In this document: one piece after another, positions 17,224 through 30,005 of the stretch | How positions within the stretch are numbered: the first letter of the stretch is position 1 | Layout: each line of letters opens with the position of its first letter | Source: Martelella sp. HB161492 | Lineage (GTDB): Bacteria > Pseudomonadota > Alphaproteobacteria > Rhizobiales > Rhizobiaceae | DNA length: 64,000 nt | NCBI RefSeq assembly: GCF_013184775.1 | Contig: NZ_JAATVV010000010.1 | Location: forward strand, 1-64,000 | Reading direction: 5' to 3' | Program-made: the position numbers and the translations under genes | The notes under the pieces: model-generated | What the model saw: the letters and a program-made list of their open reading frames with translations, nothing else | What the model was told of the DNA's origin: nothing | The model's database searches: none

Positions 17224-19073
17224 GCGATAAACGCAACAATACGCAAAATCCGCCTGTCATTCCCCGACGCGGCCCTCCCGGTGCAGCCATGCATGCCTCC
17301 GGCGGCAAGCCGAAAAATACCGGCGCGGCGCTGAAGCGGACGACGGCTTTCCTGCTGCAGTCCAGAGTGAAGCTTGCGCTTGCCGTTTTCATGACCGCCA
17401 TCGCCGTGACGCTCTCCACGCTTGGCCCCTGGCAGCTTGGCAAGGCGACCGATCTGGTCGTCAGCTCCATGCTTGCGACGGGAACGGTCGATTTTGCCGG
17501 CATTGCCGTTCATCTTGTCATTGTCGCCATTCTCTATCTCGGCGCCTCGGCGCTCAACTGGCGCCAGGCCTGGCTGATCAATGATGTTGTCCAGTCGCTG
17601 AGCCGCAATCTGCGCCAGCAGGCGGAAAACAAGCTGTCGCGCCTGCCGCTGGCCTGGTTTGACCGCCAGCCTCACGGCGAGGTGCTCAGCCGTGTCACCA
17701 ACGATATCGACAATATCACCCAGAGCCTGCAGCAGCTGATGAGCCAGCTCCTGATGGCGACGCTGACACTGATCGGCGTGATCGTCATGATGCTGATCCT
17801 TTCGCCCATGGTCGCGCTGGTCGCACTCGCCGCACTTGCCCTTGCCGTCGTCATCACCCGACTTCTGGCGCGCAGGGCCCAGCCTGGCTTTGCCGGCCAG
17901 TGGCGCTATACCGGCGAGCTCAATGCCGAGGTGGAAGAGGCGTTTACCGGGCACACGCTGGTGCAGGTTTTCGGCCATCGCCGCCGCACCGAGGTGCGTT
18001 TCGAAAAAGCCAATCAGGCGCTGAAGGATCACGCGTTCCGCGCCCAGCTGATTGCCGGTGTGATCCAGCCGGTGAGCATGCTGGTCTCCAACCTTGCCTT
18101 CATCACCGTGGTCATCTTCGGCGCCCTGCGGGTCGTCGCTGGCGCCTTCTCCGTCGGTGAATTGCAGGCATTCATCCAATATATCCGTCAGACCGGCCAG
18201 CCGATCCAGCAGGTCGCCGGCATGGCAACCCTGGTGCAATCCGGTCTTGCCTCGGCGGAGCGTGTTTTCGAACTGCTCGACATGGATGAGATGCCGCCAG
18301 AGACGGATGCCCTTGCCGCGGCTGAGAAGCATAAGGGGCATGTTCGCTTTGAACATGTGCGCTTCCGTTATGAGAAGGACAAGCCGCTTTTCGAGGATGT
18401 GTCGCTGGAAGCACTGCCTGGCCAGACGGTTGCCATTGTTGGTCCGACGGGGGCGGGAAAGACGACGCTGGTCAACCTCCTGATGCGGTTCTACGAGGTC
18501 GATGGCGGGCAGATCCTGCTCGATGGGATCGATACGGCGAAAATCGCCAAGCCGGCGCTGAGACGCCAGTTCGGCATGGTGCTGCAGGATTCCTGGCTGT
18601 TTTCCGGCACATTGAAGGAAAATATCGCCTATGGCCGCCCCGATGCCAGTGATGATGAAATCATCGAGGCCGCGAAAGCCTGCCATGTCGATGGTTTTGC
18701 CAGCCTGCTTCCCGATGGCTATGCCACAGTGATGGATGAGACCGGCGGCGCACTCAGCGCCGGGCAGAAACAGCTGGTGACGATTGCCCGGGCCTTTTTG
18801 ATGCGCCCCGCCGTGCTGATCCTTGATGAAGCGACGAGCTCGGTTGATTCCCGCACCGAGCTTCTGGTGCAGCAGGCCATGAACCGCCTGCGCACCGGGC
18901 GGACCTCTTTCGTGATCGCCCACCGGCTTTCCACCATCCGTGACGCCGATGTCATCGCTTATATGGAAGGCGGCAATGTGGTGGAAAAGGGCAATCACAG
19001 CGCATTGCTGGCGGCAAAGGGACGCTATTTCCGCCTTTACCGCTCGCAGTTCGAACGCGCCGAGATGGCCTGA
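17220..19073 (+). CDS. ABC exporter half-transporter, catalytically competent subunit
   Basis: A 617-residue partner of the preceding gene. About 40 hydrophilic residues precede the membrane domain. The nucleotide domain has Walker A GPTGAGKTT (Lys414), Walker B LILDEATSSVD with catalytic Glu537, and switch His568 (IAHRLST). The signature is degenerate: LSAGQ (512-516) instead of LSGGQ. Because each ATP site combines Walker motifs of one subunit with the signature of the other, the two degenerate features fall in the same site, as in TM287/288 or BmrCD. It is translationally coupled to the upstream gene and ends tail to tail with the nitroreductase gene with no gap. Confidence 0.92.
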   Translation: MSDKRNNTQNPPVIPRRGPPGAAMHASGGKPKNTGAALKRTTAFLLQSRVKLALAVFMTAIAVTLSTLGPWQLGKATDLVVSSMLATGTVDFAGIAVHLVIVAILYLGASALNWRQAWLINDVVQSLSRNLRQQAENKLSRLPLAWFDRQPHGEVLSRVTNDIDNITQSLQQLMSQLLMATLTLIGVIVMMLILSPMVALVALAALALAVVITRLLARRAQPGFAGQWRYTGELNAEVEEAFTGHTLVQVFGHRRRTEVRFEKANQALKDHAFRAQLIAGVIQPVSMLVSNLAFITVVIFGALRVVAGAFSVGELQAFIQYIRQTGQPIQQVAGMATLVQSGLASAERVFELLDMDEMPPETDALAAAEKHKGHVRFEHVRFRYEKDKPLFEDVSLEALPGQTVAIVGPTGAGKTTLVNLLMRFYEVDGGQILLDGIDTAKIAKPALRRQFGMVLQDSWLFSGTLKENIAYGRPDASDDEIIEAAKACHVDGFASLLPDGYATVMDETGGALSAGQKQLVTIARAFLMRPAVLILDEATSSVDSRTELLVQQAMNRLRTGRTSFVIAHRLSTIRDADVIAYMEGGNVVEKGNHSALLAAKGRYFRLYRSQFERAEMA

Positions 19074-19670
19074 TCAATCCGCAACGATCCACCCCTCGGC
19101 GGCGACCTCGCCAAGCGCCCTGCGATTGCTCGGCACCTCGCGGGCCTGCAGCTTTTCCGGCAACGCCGTGACCGGGCCAAGCTTGCCGACGGCAAAGGCC
19201 ATGTTGACGCTATAATCATCCGAGAGCTTGAGGTATTCGGCAATCGCATCCTTTAGGATCCCGCCCATGCCATGTGTTTCATAGCCCATCATCTTGGCCT
19301 GCATTGCCGCCATGCCCCAGGCACAACCGGAATCGAAGGCATGGGTGGCAAGCGGCGTCGCTATACCCTCATGATTGATATAGGTCTTCTTCGAGACGAC
19401 AAAGACCAGCGCTGAAGCCCTTGAGGCCCAGACACGGTTTCCCTCCATCAGCAATTCCACGGCATCGGCAAAGAGCGGCGTGCCCTGCCGGAACCAGGCG
19501 AAGCGCCAGGGCTGATGATTGCTGGCCGACGGTGCCCAGTGGGCGGCATCAAGCACCGTCAACAGATCCTCCTCCGGCATCGCCTCGCCATTGAAGGCAC
19601 GCGGCGCCCAGCGGTTGAGAAACAGCGGGTCGATCGGATGTTCGGAGATGCGGTGATTGCTTTCGGTCAT
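19074..19670 (-). CDS. Nitroreductase family protein
   Basis: A 198-residue FMN-dependent oxidoreductase of the nitroreductase superfamily. The conserved N-terminal segment RWAPRAFNGEAMPEEDL, the motif HWAPSASNHQPWRF (FMN and substrate pocket) and the helix with GCAWGMAAMQAKMMGYETHGMGG are clear. The natural substrate is unknown. The first in-frame ATG is at 19670 (MTESNH); an upstream TTG at 19706 is less likely. The stop abuts the ABC exporter stop in convergent orientation. Confidence 0.88.
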   Translation of the reverse strand: MTESNHRISEHPIDPLFLNRWAPRAFNGEAMPEEDLLTVLDAAHWAPSASNHQPWRFAWFRQGTPLFADAVELLMEGNRVWASRASALVFVVSKKTYINHEGIATPLATHAFDSGCAWGMAAMQAKMMGYETHGMGGILKDAIAEYLKLSDDYSVNMAFAVGKLGPVTALPEKLQAREVPSNRRALGEVAAEGWIVAD

Positions 19671-19948
19671 GGGACGCGGCTTTCGTGTGACAATGACATT
19701 GAACAAAGATTGAAGTTGAAATCAGTGGATCCGGACGTTCAGTCAGAATGATAACCGGGGCTCATGCCAGATGAAACCCACATTGATTCCACGTCAAGGC
19801 TGGAATACGAGCCTATTTTCGCCCATATTCCTCGCTAATTCTGGAACCAGACGAATTTGACCGCGTTTGGCTTGAAGCTGATCTCGATCATCCCCAGTTA
19901 AAGCTTGTAGGCGGTAAAAACCGCTCCATGCAACCGAGGAAGAATGAG

Positions 19949-20371
19949 ATGAACGAAACGGCATTGCTACGTCCGGCATGGACCCCGCTGACGATCGCAT
20001 TGATGGTGATCGGCTTTGTGGTGTTCTGGCCTCTGGGGCTGGTCATGCTTGCCTATATCATCTGGGGAGATCGCTTCTATCGCCCCGGTGATGACTTCAG
20101 CCGGACTTCACGCCGGGCTTTCAGAGCCTGCAAGCGCCGTATGCGCGGCACCGGTGGACCAACGGCAAGAGACAGCGGCAACAGCGCCTTTGACGAATGG
20201 CGCCGGGCTGAAATGGATCGCATCGAGGAAGAGCGTCGCAAGCTTGACGAGATGCATGCGGAATTTGATGACTATATGCGGGAGCTGAGAAAAGCACGCG
20301 ACCGCGAGGAATTCGACCGCTTCATGAATGCCAGAAAGGCACGTGAAACGGGTCAAAATGGTAGCTTATAA
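19949..20371 (+). CDS. DUF2852 family membrane protein
   Basis: A 140-residue protein of unknown function found in alphaproteobacteria. One long hydrophobic segment (about residues 14-38: LTIALMVIGFVVFWPLGLVM) precedes the motif WGDRFYRPGDDF. A strongly charged C-terminal half (residues 75-130) is predicted to form a coiled coil. GAGGAAG 7 bases before ATG 19949 supports this start over the ATG at 19928. It ends in a strong terminator at 20406. A scaffold or envelope role is only a guess. Confidence 0.8.
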   Translation: MNETALLRPAWTPLTIALMVIGFVVFWPLGLVMLAYIIWGDRFYRPGDDFSRTSRRAFRACKRRMRGTGGPTARDSGNSAFDEWRRAEMDRIEEERRKLDEMHAEFDDYMRELRKARDREEFDRFMNARKARETGQNGSL

Positions 20372-20405
20372 GAACAATAAACCCCTCATAATGACCTCCA
20401 AAACC

Positions 20406-20443
20406 AGCTGATATCTCCATCCCTGCGAGATATCAGCTTTTTC
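20406..20443 (+). terminator. Intrinsic terminator of the DUF2852 gene
   Basis: A perfect 12-bp stem AGCTGATATCTC / GAGATATCAGCT with a 9-base loop, followed by TTTTTC. It isolates the DUF2852 gene from the next gene. Confidence 0.88.
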
Positions 20444-20570
20444 TTTGTCCGCTGATTTCGACATGTCAGAACGGAGCGCGACGACAGGCCCGTAGCGGAC
20501 CATTTTCCCTTTTGCAGAAATTGCTCTATTGATGGCGTGAAGAAGCCATTGCGAGAAAGGGCGGCTTTCC

Positions 20571-21305
20571 GTGGCAAAGGCCCAAGACAAGACACAGGCA
20601 CTCAGCGTTAACGGGCGCGAGGTTCCGCTGACCGTGAGGACCAGCCGGCGTGCCCGGCGCATGACGCTGAAGATTGAACCTGGCGGCTACGCGCTCAGTC
20701 TGACGCTGCCGCCGGGTCTGCCGCGTCGCGAGGTCGAGGCTTTTCTGACGCGCCATCACGACTGGCTGGCCGAAAGGCTGAAGCGCTTTCCAGGCGATGG
20801 CGGCGTCGTGGGCGAGGGCAGCATCGTGCCGATTGGCGGCGAGCGGCATCGCGTCTGCCACTCCGGCAGGCTGCGCGGTTTGACGGAGGCGGTTTCCGAA
20901 GGCGGCGAGCGGCTGTTGCGCGTTTCCGGCCCGAAAGAGGCGATCGGCCGCCGGGTTGCCGATTATCTGAAGAAGCAGGCCCGTCATGAGATCACCGAAA
21001 GGGTGAAGGTTCACGCGGCCGCAAGCGGCAAGCGCTTTGCCACGATCAGCTTCAAGGATACCAGAAGCCGCTGGGGCTCCTGCTCGGCTCGCGGGAACCT
21101 GAATTTCTCCTGGCGGATCGCCATGGCGCCGCCCCACGTGATCGACTATCTTGCCGCCCATGAAGTGGCGCATCTGACCGAGATGAACCACGGTCCTCGG
21201 TTCTGGGCATTGTGCGAAAGCCTTTGTCCCGATACAGCTTCGGCACGCGCCTGGCTTAAGGAACGTGGCACCTTGCTTCATGCATTGCGCTTCGAGGCGC
21301 AGTAA
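20571..21305 (+). CDS. YgjP-like (DUF45) zinc metallopeptidase-fold protein
   Basis: A 244-residue SprT/WLM-like protein. The zinc motif HEVAH (His197, His201) and a third ligand His207 in NHGPRFW are intact. The preceding RSRWGSCS segment is the family signature. The N-terminus has the RRARRMTLKI strand typical of YgjP. Members are predicted metal-dependent proteases of unsettled substrate, often called M48 family. The start is GTG 20571, with GAGAAAGGG 10-18 bases upstream. It lies 32 bases before trpF. Confidence 0.85.
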   Translation: MAKAQDKTQALSVNGREVPLTVRTSRRARRMTLKIEPGGYALSLTLPPGLPRREVEAFLTRHHDWLAERLKRFPGDGGVVGEGSIVPIGGERHRVCHSGRLRGLTEAVSEGGERLLRVSGPKEAIGRRVADYLKKQARHEITERVKVHAAASGKRFATISFKDTRSRWGSCSARGNLNFSWRIAMAPPHVIDYLAAHEVAHLTEMNHGPRFWALCESLCPDTASARAWLKERGTLLHALRFEAQ

Positions 21306-21337
21306 CAACGGATGAAAGAACCGGGGCATGCCCGGCC

Positions 21338-22015
21338 ATGGACAGGGACATGAGACGACCGGATATCAAGATTTGCGGACTGAGCACCCAAGCGGCAATC
21401 GACCAGGTGATTGCCCGCCATGCCAGCCATGTCGGCTTCATCTTCTTTGAAAAGAGCCCACGCCATGTGGAGCCGGATATTGCCGCAAGGCTGATCGAAC
21501 ATGTGCGCGGCCGGGCAAAGACCGTCGCCGTCACCGTCAATGCTGACAACGAGCTTCTCGAGGAAATCGTCTACGCAGCGCGCCCTGATTTCCTCCAGCT
21601 TCACGGCAGCGAAAGCCCAGAACGCGTGCTCACCGTCAAGGCGCTGTTCGGCCTGCCGGTGATCAAGGCATTTTCCGTCCGCACGGCTGATGATTTGATG
21701 TTCGTCAAAGAATATGATGGTATCGCCGACAAGGTTCTTTTCGACGCCAAACCGCCGAAAGGCGCCGATCTGCCGGGCGGCAACGGGGTTTCCTTCGATT
21801 GGCGCTTGCTAGAGGGGCTTTCGGAGAATATCGACTATTTCCTGTCCGGCGGACTAAACGCCGACAATGTGGCGGAAGCCCTGACGCGCACCGGCGCGCG
21901 GGCGCTGGATGTTTCCTCGGGTGTGGAAAGCGCGCCCGGTGTGAAGGATCCGGCCCGCATCGATGCTTTTTTTGATGCCGTGGAAAAGGCGCTTGCCCGC
22001 CCCGCAACGGCCTGA
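21338..22015 (+). CDS. trpF: Phosphoribosylanthranilate isomerase
   Basis: A 225-residue TIM barrel that converts N-(5-phosphoribosyl)anthranilate to CdRP in tryptophan synthesis. The active-site Cys is in DIKICGL near residue 13 and the general acid Asp is in VLFDAKPP. The phosphate-binding segments [10 protein letters not shown] and [10 protein letters not shown] are present. ATGs at 21338 and 21350 are both possible. It is first of the trpF-trpB-orf-trpA cluster; trpB starts about 10 bases after its stop. Confidence 0.95.
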   Translation: MDRDMRRPDIKICGLSTQAAIDQVIARHASHVGFIFFEKSPRHVEPDIAARLIEHVRGRAKTVAVTVNADNELLEEIVYAARPDFLQLHGSESPERVLTVKALFGLPVIKAFSVRTADDLMFVKEYDGIADKVLFDAKPPKGADLPGGNGVSFDWRLLEGLSENIDYFLSGGLNADNVAEALTRTGARALDVSSGVESAPGVKDPARIDAFFDAVEKALARPATA

Positions 22016-22025
22016 TGGAATGGAG

Positions 22026-23252
<1,227 letters not shown>

Positions 23253-23255
23253 AAT

Positions 23256-23558
23256 ATGGCAAAAATTGACCGGACCGAAGAGATCGAAGAGATCGCCGAT
23301 CTCGCAGAAGCCGTCATGGAGCTTCTGGAGGAAGAGGGCGAGCCTGAAGCACCTGATCTCGATCAGGTGATCCTCGATGCGCTGGCGCGACAGAATGTTT
23401 TCAATGTCGAGGTCGTGTCGGCCATGGCAGCCCTTACGGCCGGCAAGCTTGGCCAGAGCCAGTTTGATGCGCTGATCAAGGAAATGCGCCAGGTCCATCA
23501 TGCGGTCATGGATGCCGTATCGCTCTGGGCTGAAACCAAGAGCGCTGAAGATGACTGA
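23256..23558 (+). CDS. Uncharacterised acidic protein encoded between trpB and trpA
   Basis: I do not recognise this 100-residue protein. It is acidic at the N-terminus ([27 protein letters not shown]) and appears all-helical, with no cysteines, no signal peptide and no membrane segment. It starts 3 bases after trpB with no obvious ribosome site of its own, so it is probably translationally coupled. trpA follows 101 bases later. Codon use matches the neighbours. The position inside the operon suggests either a late insertion or a protein linked to tryptophan synthase; nothing in the sequence decides. Confidence 0.7.
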   Translation: MAKIDRTEEIEEIADLAEAVMELLEEEGEPEAPDLDQVILDALARQNVFNVEVVSAMAALTAGKLGQSQFDALIKEMRQVHHAVMDAVSLWAETKSAEDD

Positions 23559-23659
23559 TCGACCCTTTGGCGCCGCAGGCTGCTGAGACGGCGGCATTCG
23601 GGTCGGAACAAACATATGATGGAACCGTTCAGGCCGGAACGGATGCCGTGGAGACTTGC

Positions 23660-24499
23660 ATGACAGAACGTATGGAACAAAGGTTTGCCGATCTGAAGGC
23701 TGAGGGCCGTCCGGCACTGATCACCTATTTCATGGGCGGTGATCCCGATTTCGACACATCGCTTGCCATCATGAAGGCGCTGCCAGGCGCCGGCGCCGAC
23801 GTCATCGAACTCGGTATGCCCTTTTCCGATCCCATGGCCGATGGTCCGGCGATCCAGCTTGCGGGCCTCAGGGCGCTGAAAGCGGGTCAGACGCTGAAGA
23901 AGACGCTGGAGCTGGCGCGGCAGTTTCGCCAAGGCGACCAGAAAACCCCGATCGTGATGATGGGATACTACAACCCGATTTACATCTATGGCGTCGAGGC
24001 CTTTGTCGACGATGCGCTTGAAGCCGGTATTGACGGCCTGATCGTCGTCGATCTGCCGACGGAAATGGACAGCGAGTTGTGCATTCCGGCCCTGAGCAAG
24101 GGGCTGAATTTCATTCGCCTGACCACTCCGACCACCGACGGCAAGCGGCTTCCGGTCGTGCTCAACAACACCTCGGGCTTTGTCTATTATGTCTCGATGA
24201 ACGGCATTACCGGTTCAGCCTTGCCCGATCCGTCCATCGTCGGCGAAGCGGTGCAGCGCATCAAGGCGCATACGGAACTGCCGGTCTGCGTCGGCTTCGG
24301 CGTCAAGACGGCGGAACACGCACGCCTGATCGGCGCCGTGGCAGACGGTGTTGTCGTCGGCACGGCGGTGGTCAATCAGATCGCCGGAAGCCTTGGCAAA
24401 AATGACACGGCCGGCCCCGATACGGTTGCCGCCGTCGCCACCTTCGTCAAGGGGCTGGCAAGCGGTGTTCGCGACGCCCGCCTTGCGGCCGCCGAATAA
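23660..24499 (+). CDS. trpA: Tryptophan synthase alpha subunit
   Basis: A 279-residue TIM barrel that cleaves indole-3-glycerol phosphate to indole, channelled to TrpB. Catalytic Glu50 is in [10 protein letters not shown] and Asp61 in MADGPAIQ, matching Glu49/Asp60 of enteric TrpA. The start at ATG 23660 (MTERMEQRF) is preceded by GGAG; the longer in-frame form adds 31 unlike residues. It is followed by a 17-bp perfect hairpin and then accD, the usual rhizobial order. Confidence 0.96.
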   Translation: MTERMEQRFADLKAEGRPALITYFMGGDPDFDTSLAIMKALPGAGADVIELGMPFSDPMADGPAIQLAGLRALKAGQTLKKTLELARQFRQGDQKTPIVMMGYYNPIYIYGVEAFVDDALEAGIDGLIVVDLPTEMDSELCIPALSKGLNFIRLTTPTTDGKRLPVVLNNTSGFVYYVSMNGITGSALPDPSIVGEAVQRIKAHTELPVCVGFGVKTAEHARLIGAVADGVVVGTAVVNQIAGSLGKNDTAGPDTVAAVATFVKGLASGVRDARLAAAE

Positions 24500-24522
24500 A
24501 TCTGGCACAGGGCAGGCCAAGA

Positions 24523-24560
24523 ATATCTTACGCGAAGGGAAAACCCTTCGCGTAAGATAT
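24523..24560. other. 17-bp perfect stem-loop between trpA and accD
   Basis: The arms ATATCTTACGCGAAGGG (24523-24539) and its exact complement (24544-24560) flank an AAAA loop. Neither strand has a U-tract after the hairpin, so it does not look like an ordinary terminator. It may be an RNA stabiliser, a processing site or a small palindromic repeat. Confidence 0.7.
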
Positions 24561-24633
24561 GCCTGATTAAGGTTCCGATGACGACCGCGCCGAGAGATGC
24601 GCGGTCTCGACAGGGAACAAAAAGGAGGTTCTT

Positions 24634-25557
24634 GTGGTGAACTGGATTACAAATTACGTGCGCCCGCGGATCAATTCCATGCTGGGCCGACGCGAGGTTC
24701 CCGAGAATTTGTGGATCAAATGTCCCGAAACCGGGGCGATGGTGTTTCACACCGATCTGGAAGAAAACAAGTGGGTCATCCCGTCCTCCGGCTATCACAT
24801 GAAGATGCCGGCCAAGGCACGTCTGGCCGATCTGTTCGATGGCGGTAGCTTTGAGGCGCTGCCGCAGCCCAAGGTGGCGCAGGACCCGCTGAAATTCCGT
24901 GACTCCAAGAAATATGCCGACCGGCTGAAGGAAAACCGCGCCAAGGCCGATCAGGAAGACACGATCCTGTCCGGTTTCGGCACTGTTCACGGCCTGCCGC
25001 TGGTTGCCGTCGTACATGAATTCAACTTCCTTGCCGGATCGCTCGGCATGGCTGCGGGCGAGGCGATCATCACAGCCTTTGAACGTGCGCTTTCGGAAGA
25101 ATGCCCGCTGGTGATTTTTCCGGCTTCGGGCGGTGCGCGCATGCAGGAAGGCATTCTGTCGCTGATGCAGATGGCCCGTACCACGGTGATGGTCGAAAAG
25201 ATGCGCGAGGCCGGCCTGCCCTATATCGTCGTTCTGACCAACCCGACCACCGGCGGCGTCACCGCATCCTATGCCATGCTCGGTGATATTCACATTTCCG
25301 AACCGGGCGCGATGATCGGTTTTGCCGGCCGCCGCGTGATCGAGCAGACCATTCGCGAACAATTGCCCGAGGGCTTCCAGACCGCTGAATATCTGCTGGA
25401 ACACGGCATGGTCGACATGGTCGTCAAGCGTCACGACATCCCGGAAACGCTGGCCCGCACGCTGAAGATCCTGATGCACAGCCCGGCGCCCGGCGTGCCG
25501 AGCCTGATCGAACCGCCAAAACCGACATCGCCTGGCGAACAAGCCGACGCTGCCTGA
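24634..25557 (+). CDS. accD: Acetyl-CoA carboxylase carboxyltransferase subunit beta
   Basis: A 307-residue carboxyltransferase beta subunit; with AccA it transfers CO2 from biotin to acetyl-CoA in fatty acid synthesis. The crotonase-fold core ([33 protein letters not shown]) is intact. The N-terminal zinc ribbon of E. coli AccD has lost three of its four cysteines: only Cys30 remains, with Thr33, Ile49 and Ser52 in the other places. I recall the same in other Rhizobiales. The start is GTG 24634 (or the adjacent GTG 24637) after a strong AAAGGAGGT. Confidence 0.95.
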   Translation: MVNWITNYVRPRINSMLGRREVPENLWIKCPETGAMVFHTDLEENKWVIPSSGYHMKMPAKARLADLFDGGSFEALPQPKVAQDPLKFRDSKKYADRLKENRAKADQEDTILSGFGTVHGLPLVAVVHEFNFLAGSLGMAAGEAIITAFERALSEECPLVIFPASGGARMQEGILSLMQMARTTVMVEKMREAGLPYIVVLTNPTTGGVTASYAMLGDIHISEPGAMIGFAGRRVIEQTIREQLPEGFQTAEYLLEHGMVDMVVKRHDIPETLARTLKILMHSPAPGVPSLIEPPKPTSPGEQADAA

Positions 25558-25675
25558 CGATAATAAACAATAAGAAGGGCCGCTTGGCCCCTGGCTCCTG
25601 CGCAGGAATATCCGTTTCCGACGATATTCCTGGCTGCATCTTCCGGGTCGGGCGCTTTTGAAAAGCGGAAACACC
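25558..25675. other. accD-folC spacer with inverted repeats
   Basis: It contains a short hairpin GGGCC-GCTT-GGCCC (25577-25590). It also has a 9-bp inverted repeat CAGGAATAT / ATATTCCTG (25603-25611 and 25624-25632). Neither is followed by a clear U-tract, so read-through from accD into folC is likely. Confidence 0.5.
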
Positions 25676-27019
25676 ATGGATAACCAGTCGTTCGGCGAAG
25701 CCGAACAGGTGATCGAACACCTGATGAAGTTGCATCCCAAGGGGTTCGATCTGTCGCTTGATCGCATTCGCGTGCTTCTGGAAAAGCTCGGCAACCCGCA
25801 TCTGAAGCTGCCGCCCGTGATCCATATTGCCGGCACCAACGGCAAGGGCTCGACGACGGCGTTCTGCCGCGCGCTTCTGGAAGCCTCCGGCCTTTCCGTT
25901 CATGTTCATTCCTCGCCGCATCTGGTGCACTGGCATGAGCGTTTCCGCATCGGCGGCCCGGGCGGCACCAGCAGCTATGTCGATGACATGCTTCTGGCGG
26001 AGACACTGCGCAAGGTTGAAGCCGCCAATGGCGGTGCCAAGGCAACCGTATTTGAACTGCTGACCGCAGCGACCTTCGTGCTTTTCGCCGAGATCCCGGC
26101 CGATGCCGTCATTCTCGAAGTCGGTCTTGGCGGCCGTTTCGATGCCACCAACATCATCGAAAAGCCGATGGTCTCCGTGGTCATGCCGATCTCGCTCGAC
26201 CATCAGGCCTATCTCGGTGACCGCGTCGAGCTGATCGCAGCGGAGAAGGCCGGCATCATGAAGCCTGGCATTCCCGTCGTCATCGGCCAGCAGGAATTCG
26301 AAGCCGCCGAAGAGGTGCTGATCGCCACGGCGGACCGTCTCGGCTGCCCGCTCCACGTCTATGGCCAGGATTTCTCCGCCCATGAGGAGCATGGACGGAT
26401 GGTCTATCAGGATGGCGACGGGCTGATGGATCTGCCGCTGCCGATCCTGCCCGGCCGCCACCAATATGCCAATGCGGCAGCAGCCATTGCCGCCGTCAAG
26501 GCCGGTGGTTTTCCGATCGATGAAAAGGCGGCCGAAATTGCCATGCGTTCGGTGTTCTGGCCGGCACGCCTGCAGCGCCTGCATGAAGGCAAGCTGTTCG
26601 ATCTGGCGCCGGAAGGTTCGGAAGTGTGGCTTGACGGCGGCCATAATCCCGGCGCCGGCGAGGTGATTGCCGAGGCGCTGGCGAATTTCGAGGAGCGCGA
26701 TCCGCGGCCGCTCTATCTGATCATCGGCATGATCAACACCAAGGATCCGTTCGGCTATTTCGAGCATTTCGCCGGTCTTGCCCATTATGTCTATTGCGCG
26801 CCGATCCGCGGAACCGAGGCCTTCATCGATCCGGTGGCGCTCGCCTCATCGGCGGCCGATGCCGGGCTGTCGGCCGAGCCCGTCTCGGCGATTACGGAAG
26901 CGCTGGAGGCAATCCAGCTGCGTGCCCGCAAGGACGACAGGGCGCCCCGGATCATGATCGGTGGCTCGCTCTATTTCGCTGGCAATGCATTGGCAGAAAA
27001 CGGCACGCCGCCGCTTTGA
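25676..27019 (+). CDS. folC: Folylpolyglutamate synthase / dihydrofolate synthase
   Basis: A 447-residue Mur-ligase-family enzyme that adds glutamate to dihydropteroate and folates. The P-loop is IAGTNGKGST (Lys57), SSPHLVHWHERF is the family motif after it, and EVGLGGRFDATN and WLDGGHNPGA are the conserved core and C-terminal motifs. ATG 25676 is taken as start (MDNQSFGEAE) after AGCGGAAAC; a TTG 18 bases upstream is unlikely. It closes the trp-accD-folC run and is followed by a RIME-like element bracketed by hairpins. Confidence 0.94.
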   Translation: MDNQSFGEAEQVIEHLMKLHPKGFDLSLDRIRVLLEKLGNPHLKLPPVIHIAGTNGKGSTTAFCRALLEASGLSVHVHSSPHLVHWHERFRIGGPGGTSSYVDDMLLAETLRKVEAANGGAKATVFELLTAATFVLFAEIPADAVILEVGLGGRFDATNIIEKPMVSVVMPISLDHQAYLGDRVELIAAEKAGIMKPGIPVVIGQQEFEAAEEVLIATADRLGCPLHVYGQDFSAHEEHGRMVYQDGDGLMDLPLPILPGRHQYANAAAAIAAVKAGGFPIDEKAAEIAMRSVFWPARLQRLHEGKLFDLAPEGSEVWLDGGHNPGAGEVIAEALANFEERDPRPLYLIIGMINTKDPFGYFEHFAGLAHYVYCAPIRGTEAFIDPVALASSAADAGLSAEPVSAITEALEAIQLRARKDDRAPRIMIGGSLYFAGNALAENGTPPL

Positions 27020-27048
27020 TGTGGCCTTCTGGAATGACGATGTGAAAA

Positions 27049-27070
27049 AGGCGGCTCGCTTGAGCCGCCT
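27049..27070 (+). terminator. folC stem-loop (inner copy)
   Basis: A perfect 9-bp stem AGGCGGCTC / GAGCCGCCT with loop GCTT, preceded by AAAA, 30 bases after folC. It has no U-tract on its 3' side; the repeat element begins immediately with CAGATTGCTGACAAA. The same stem recurs at 27285-27306 with a different loop. Confidence 0.6.
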
Positions 27071-27284
27071 CAGATTGCTGACAAACCTCGCCCCTTCTGC
27101 TGATGTCATGCCTGTGCTTGTCACAGGTATCCAGCCGACGCGCATCCGCGCGGCGAAAGAACTTTTCTATTCAATGCCTTATGAATCTGGATCCCCGTGA
27201 CAAGCACAGGGATGACGACGGAGGGGCGGCCATTCATTCCATCCACCCCGAACAGTCAATCTGAACGACTTTGCCAACAGTCTG
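27071..27284. repeat. RIME-like palindromic intergenic element, copy B
   Basis: A 214-bp element with imperfect terminal inverted repeats: CAGATTGCTGACAAA at the left and the complement of CAGACTGTTGGCAAA at the right (12 of 15 match). Inner hairpins are ATGCCTGTG/CACAGGTAT (27108-27130) and ATCCCCGTG/CACAGGGAT (27191-27213). The two inner arms are inverted copies of each other around a GC-rich centre. No gene is present in this 317-base gap between folC and gyrB. Confidence 0.85.
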
Positions 27285-27309
27285 AGGCGGCTCTGCCGAG
27301 CCGCCTTTT
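27285..27309 (+). terminator. folC terminator at the outer end of copy B
   Basis: The stem AGGCGGCTC / GAGCCGCCT is identical to the one at 27049-27070 but with loop TGCC, followed by TTTTC. It also ends 28 bases from the convergent gyrB stop. Confidence 0.85.
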
Positions 27310-27336
27310 CATTTCAAGCCTGATAGGTGACCCGGA

Positions 27337-29871
<2,535 letters not shown>

Positions 29872-30005
29872 TCACTCTAGGTCAAAAGCGCCTTTGGCTC
29901 AAATCGCCGCAGACCCTTTTATCGCTGAAATATGGGTATTCCCAGTGCATTTGGCCACCCTGCCGCAAAAGGCAGGCAGCTGACCGCAAAACGCAGCCAA
30001 AAAGC

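Noticed and set aside
17175-18998. A 607-codon open frame on the minus strand over the second ABC exporter gene
   Set aside because: It is the mirror of a clear ABC transporter with intact motifs. Its translation is rich in His, Gly, Arg and Gln with no domain. Long antisense frames are common in GC-rich DNA.
19671-19948. Possible small gene between the nitroreductase and DUF2852 genes
   Set aside because: The only frames are short, lack a ribosome site, and show no similarity I can recognise. The stretch probably holds two divergent promoters.
24523-24560. Taking this hairpin as a normal trpA terminator
   Set aside because: There is no U-tract on either strand, so it is reported as a stem-loop of unknown role.
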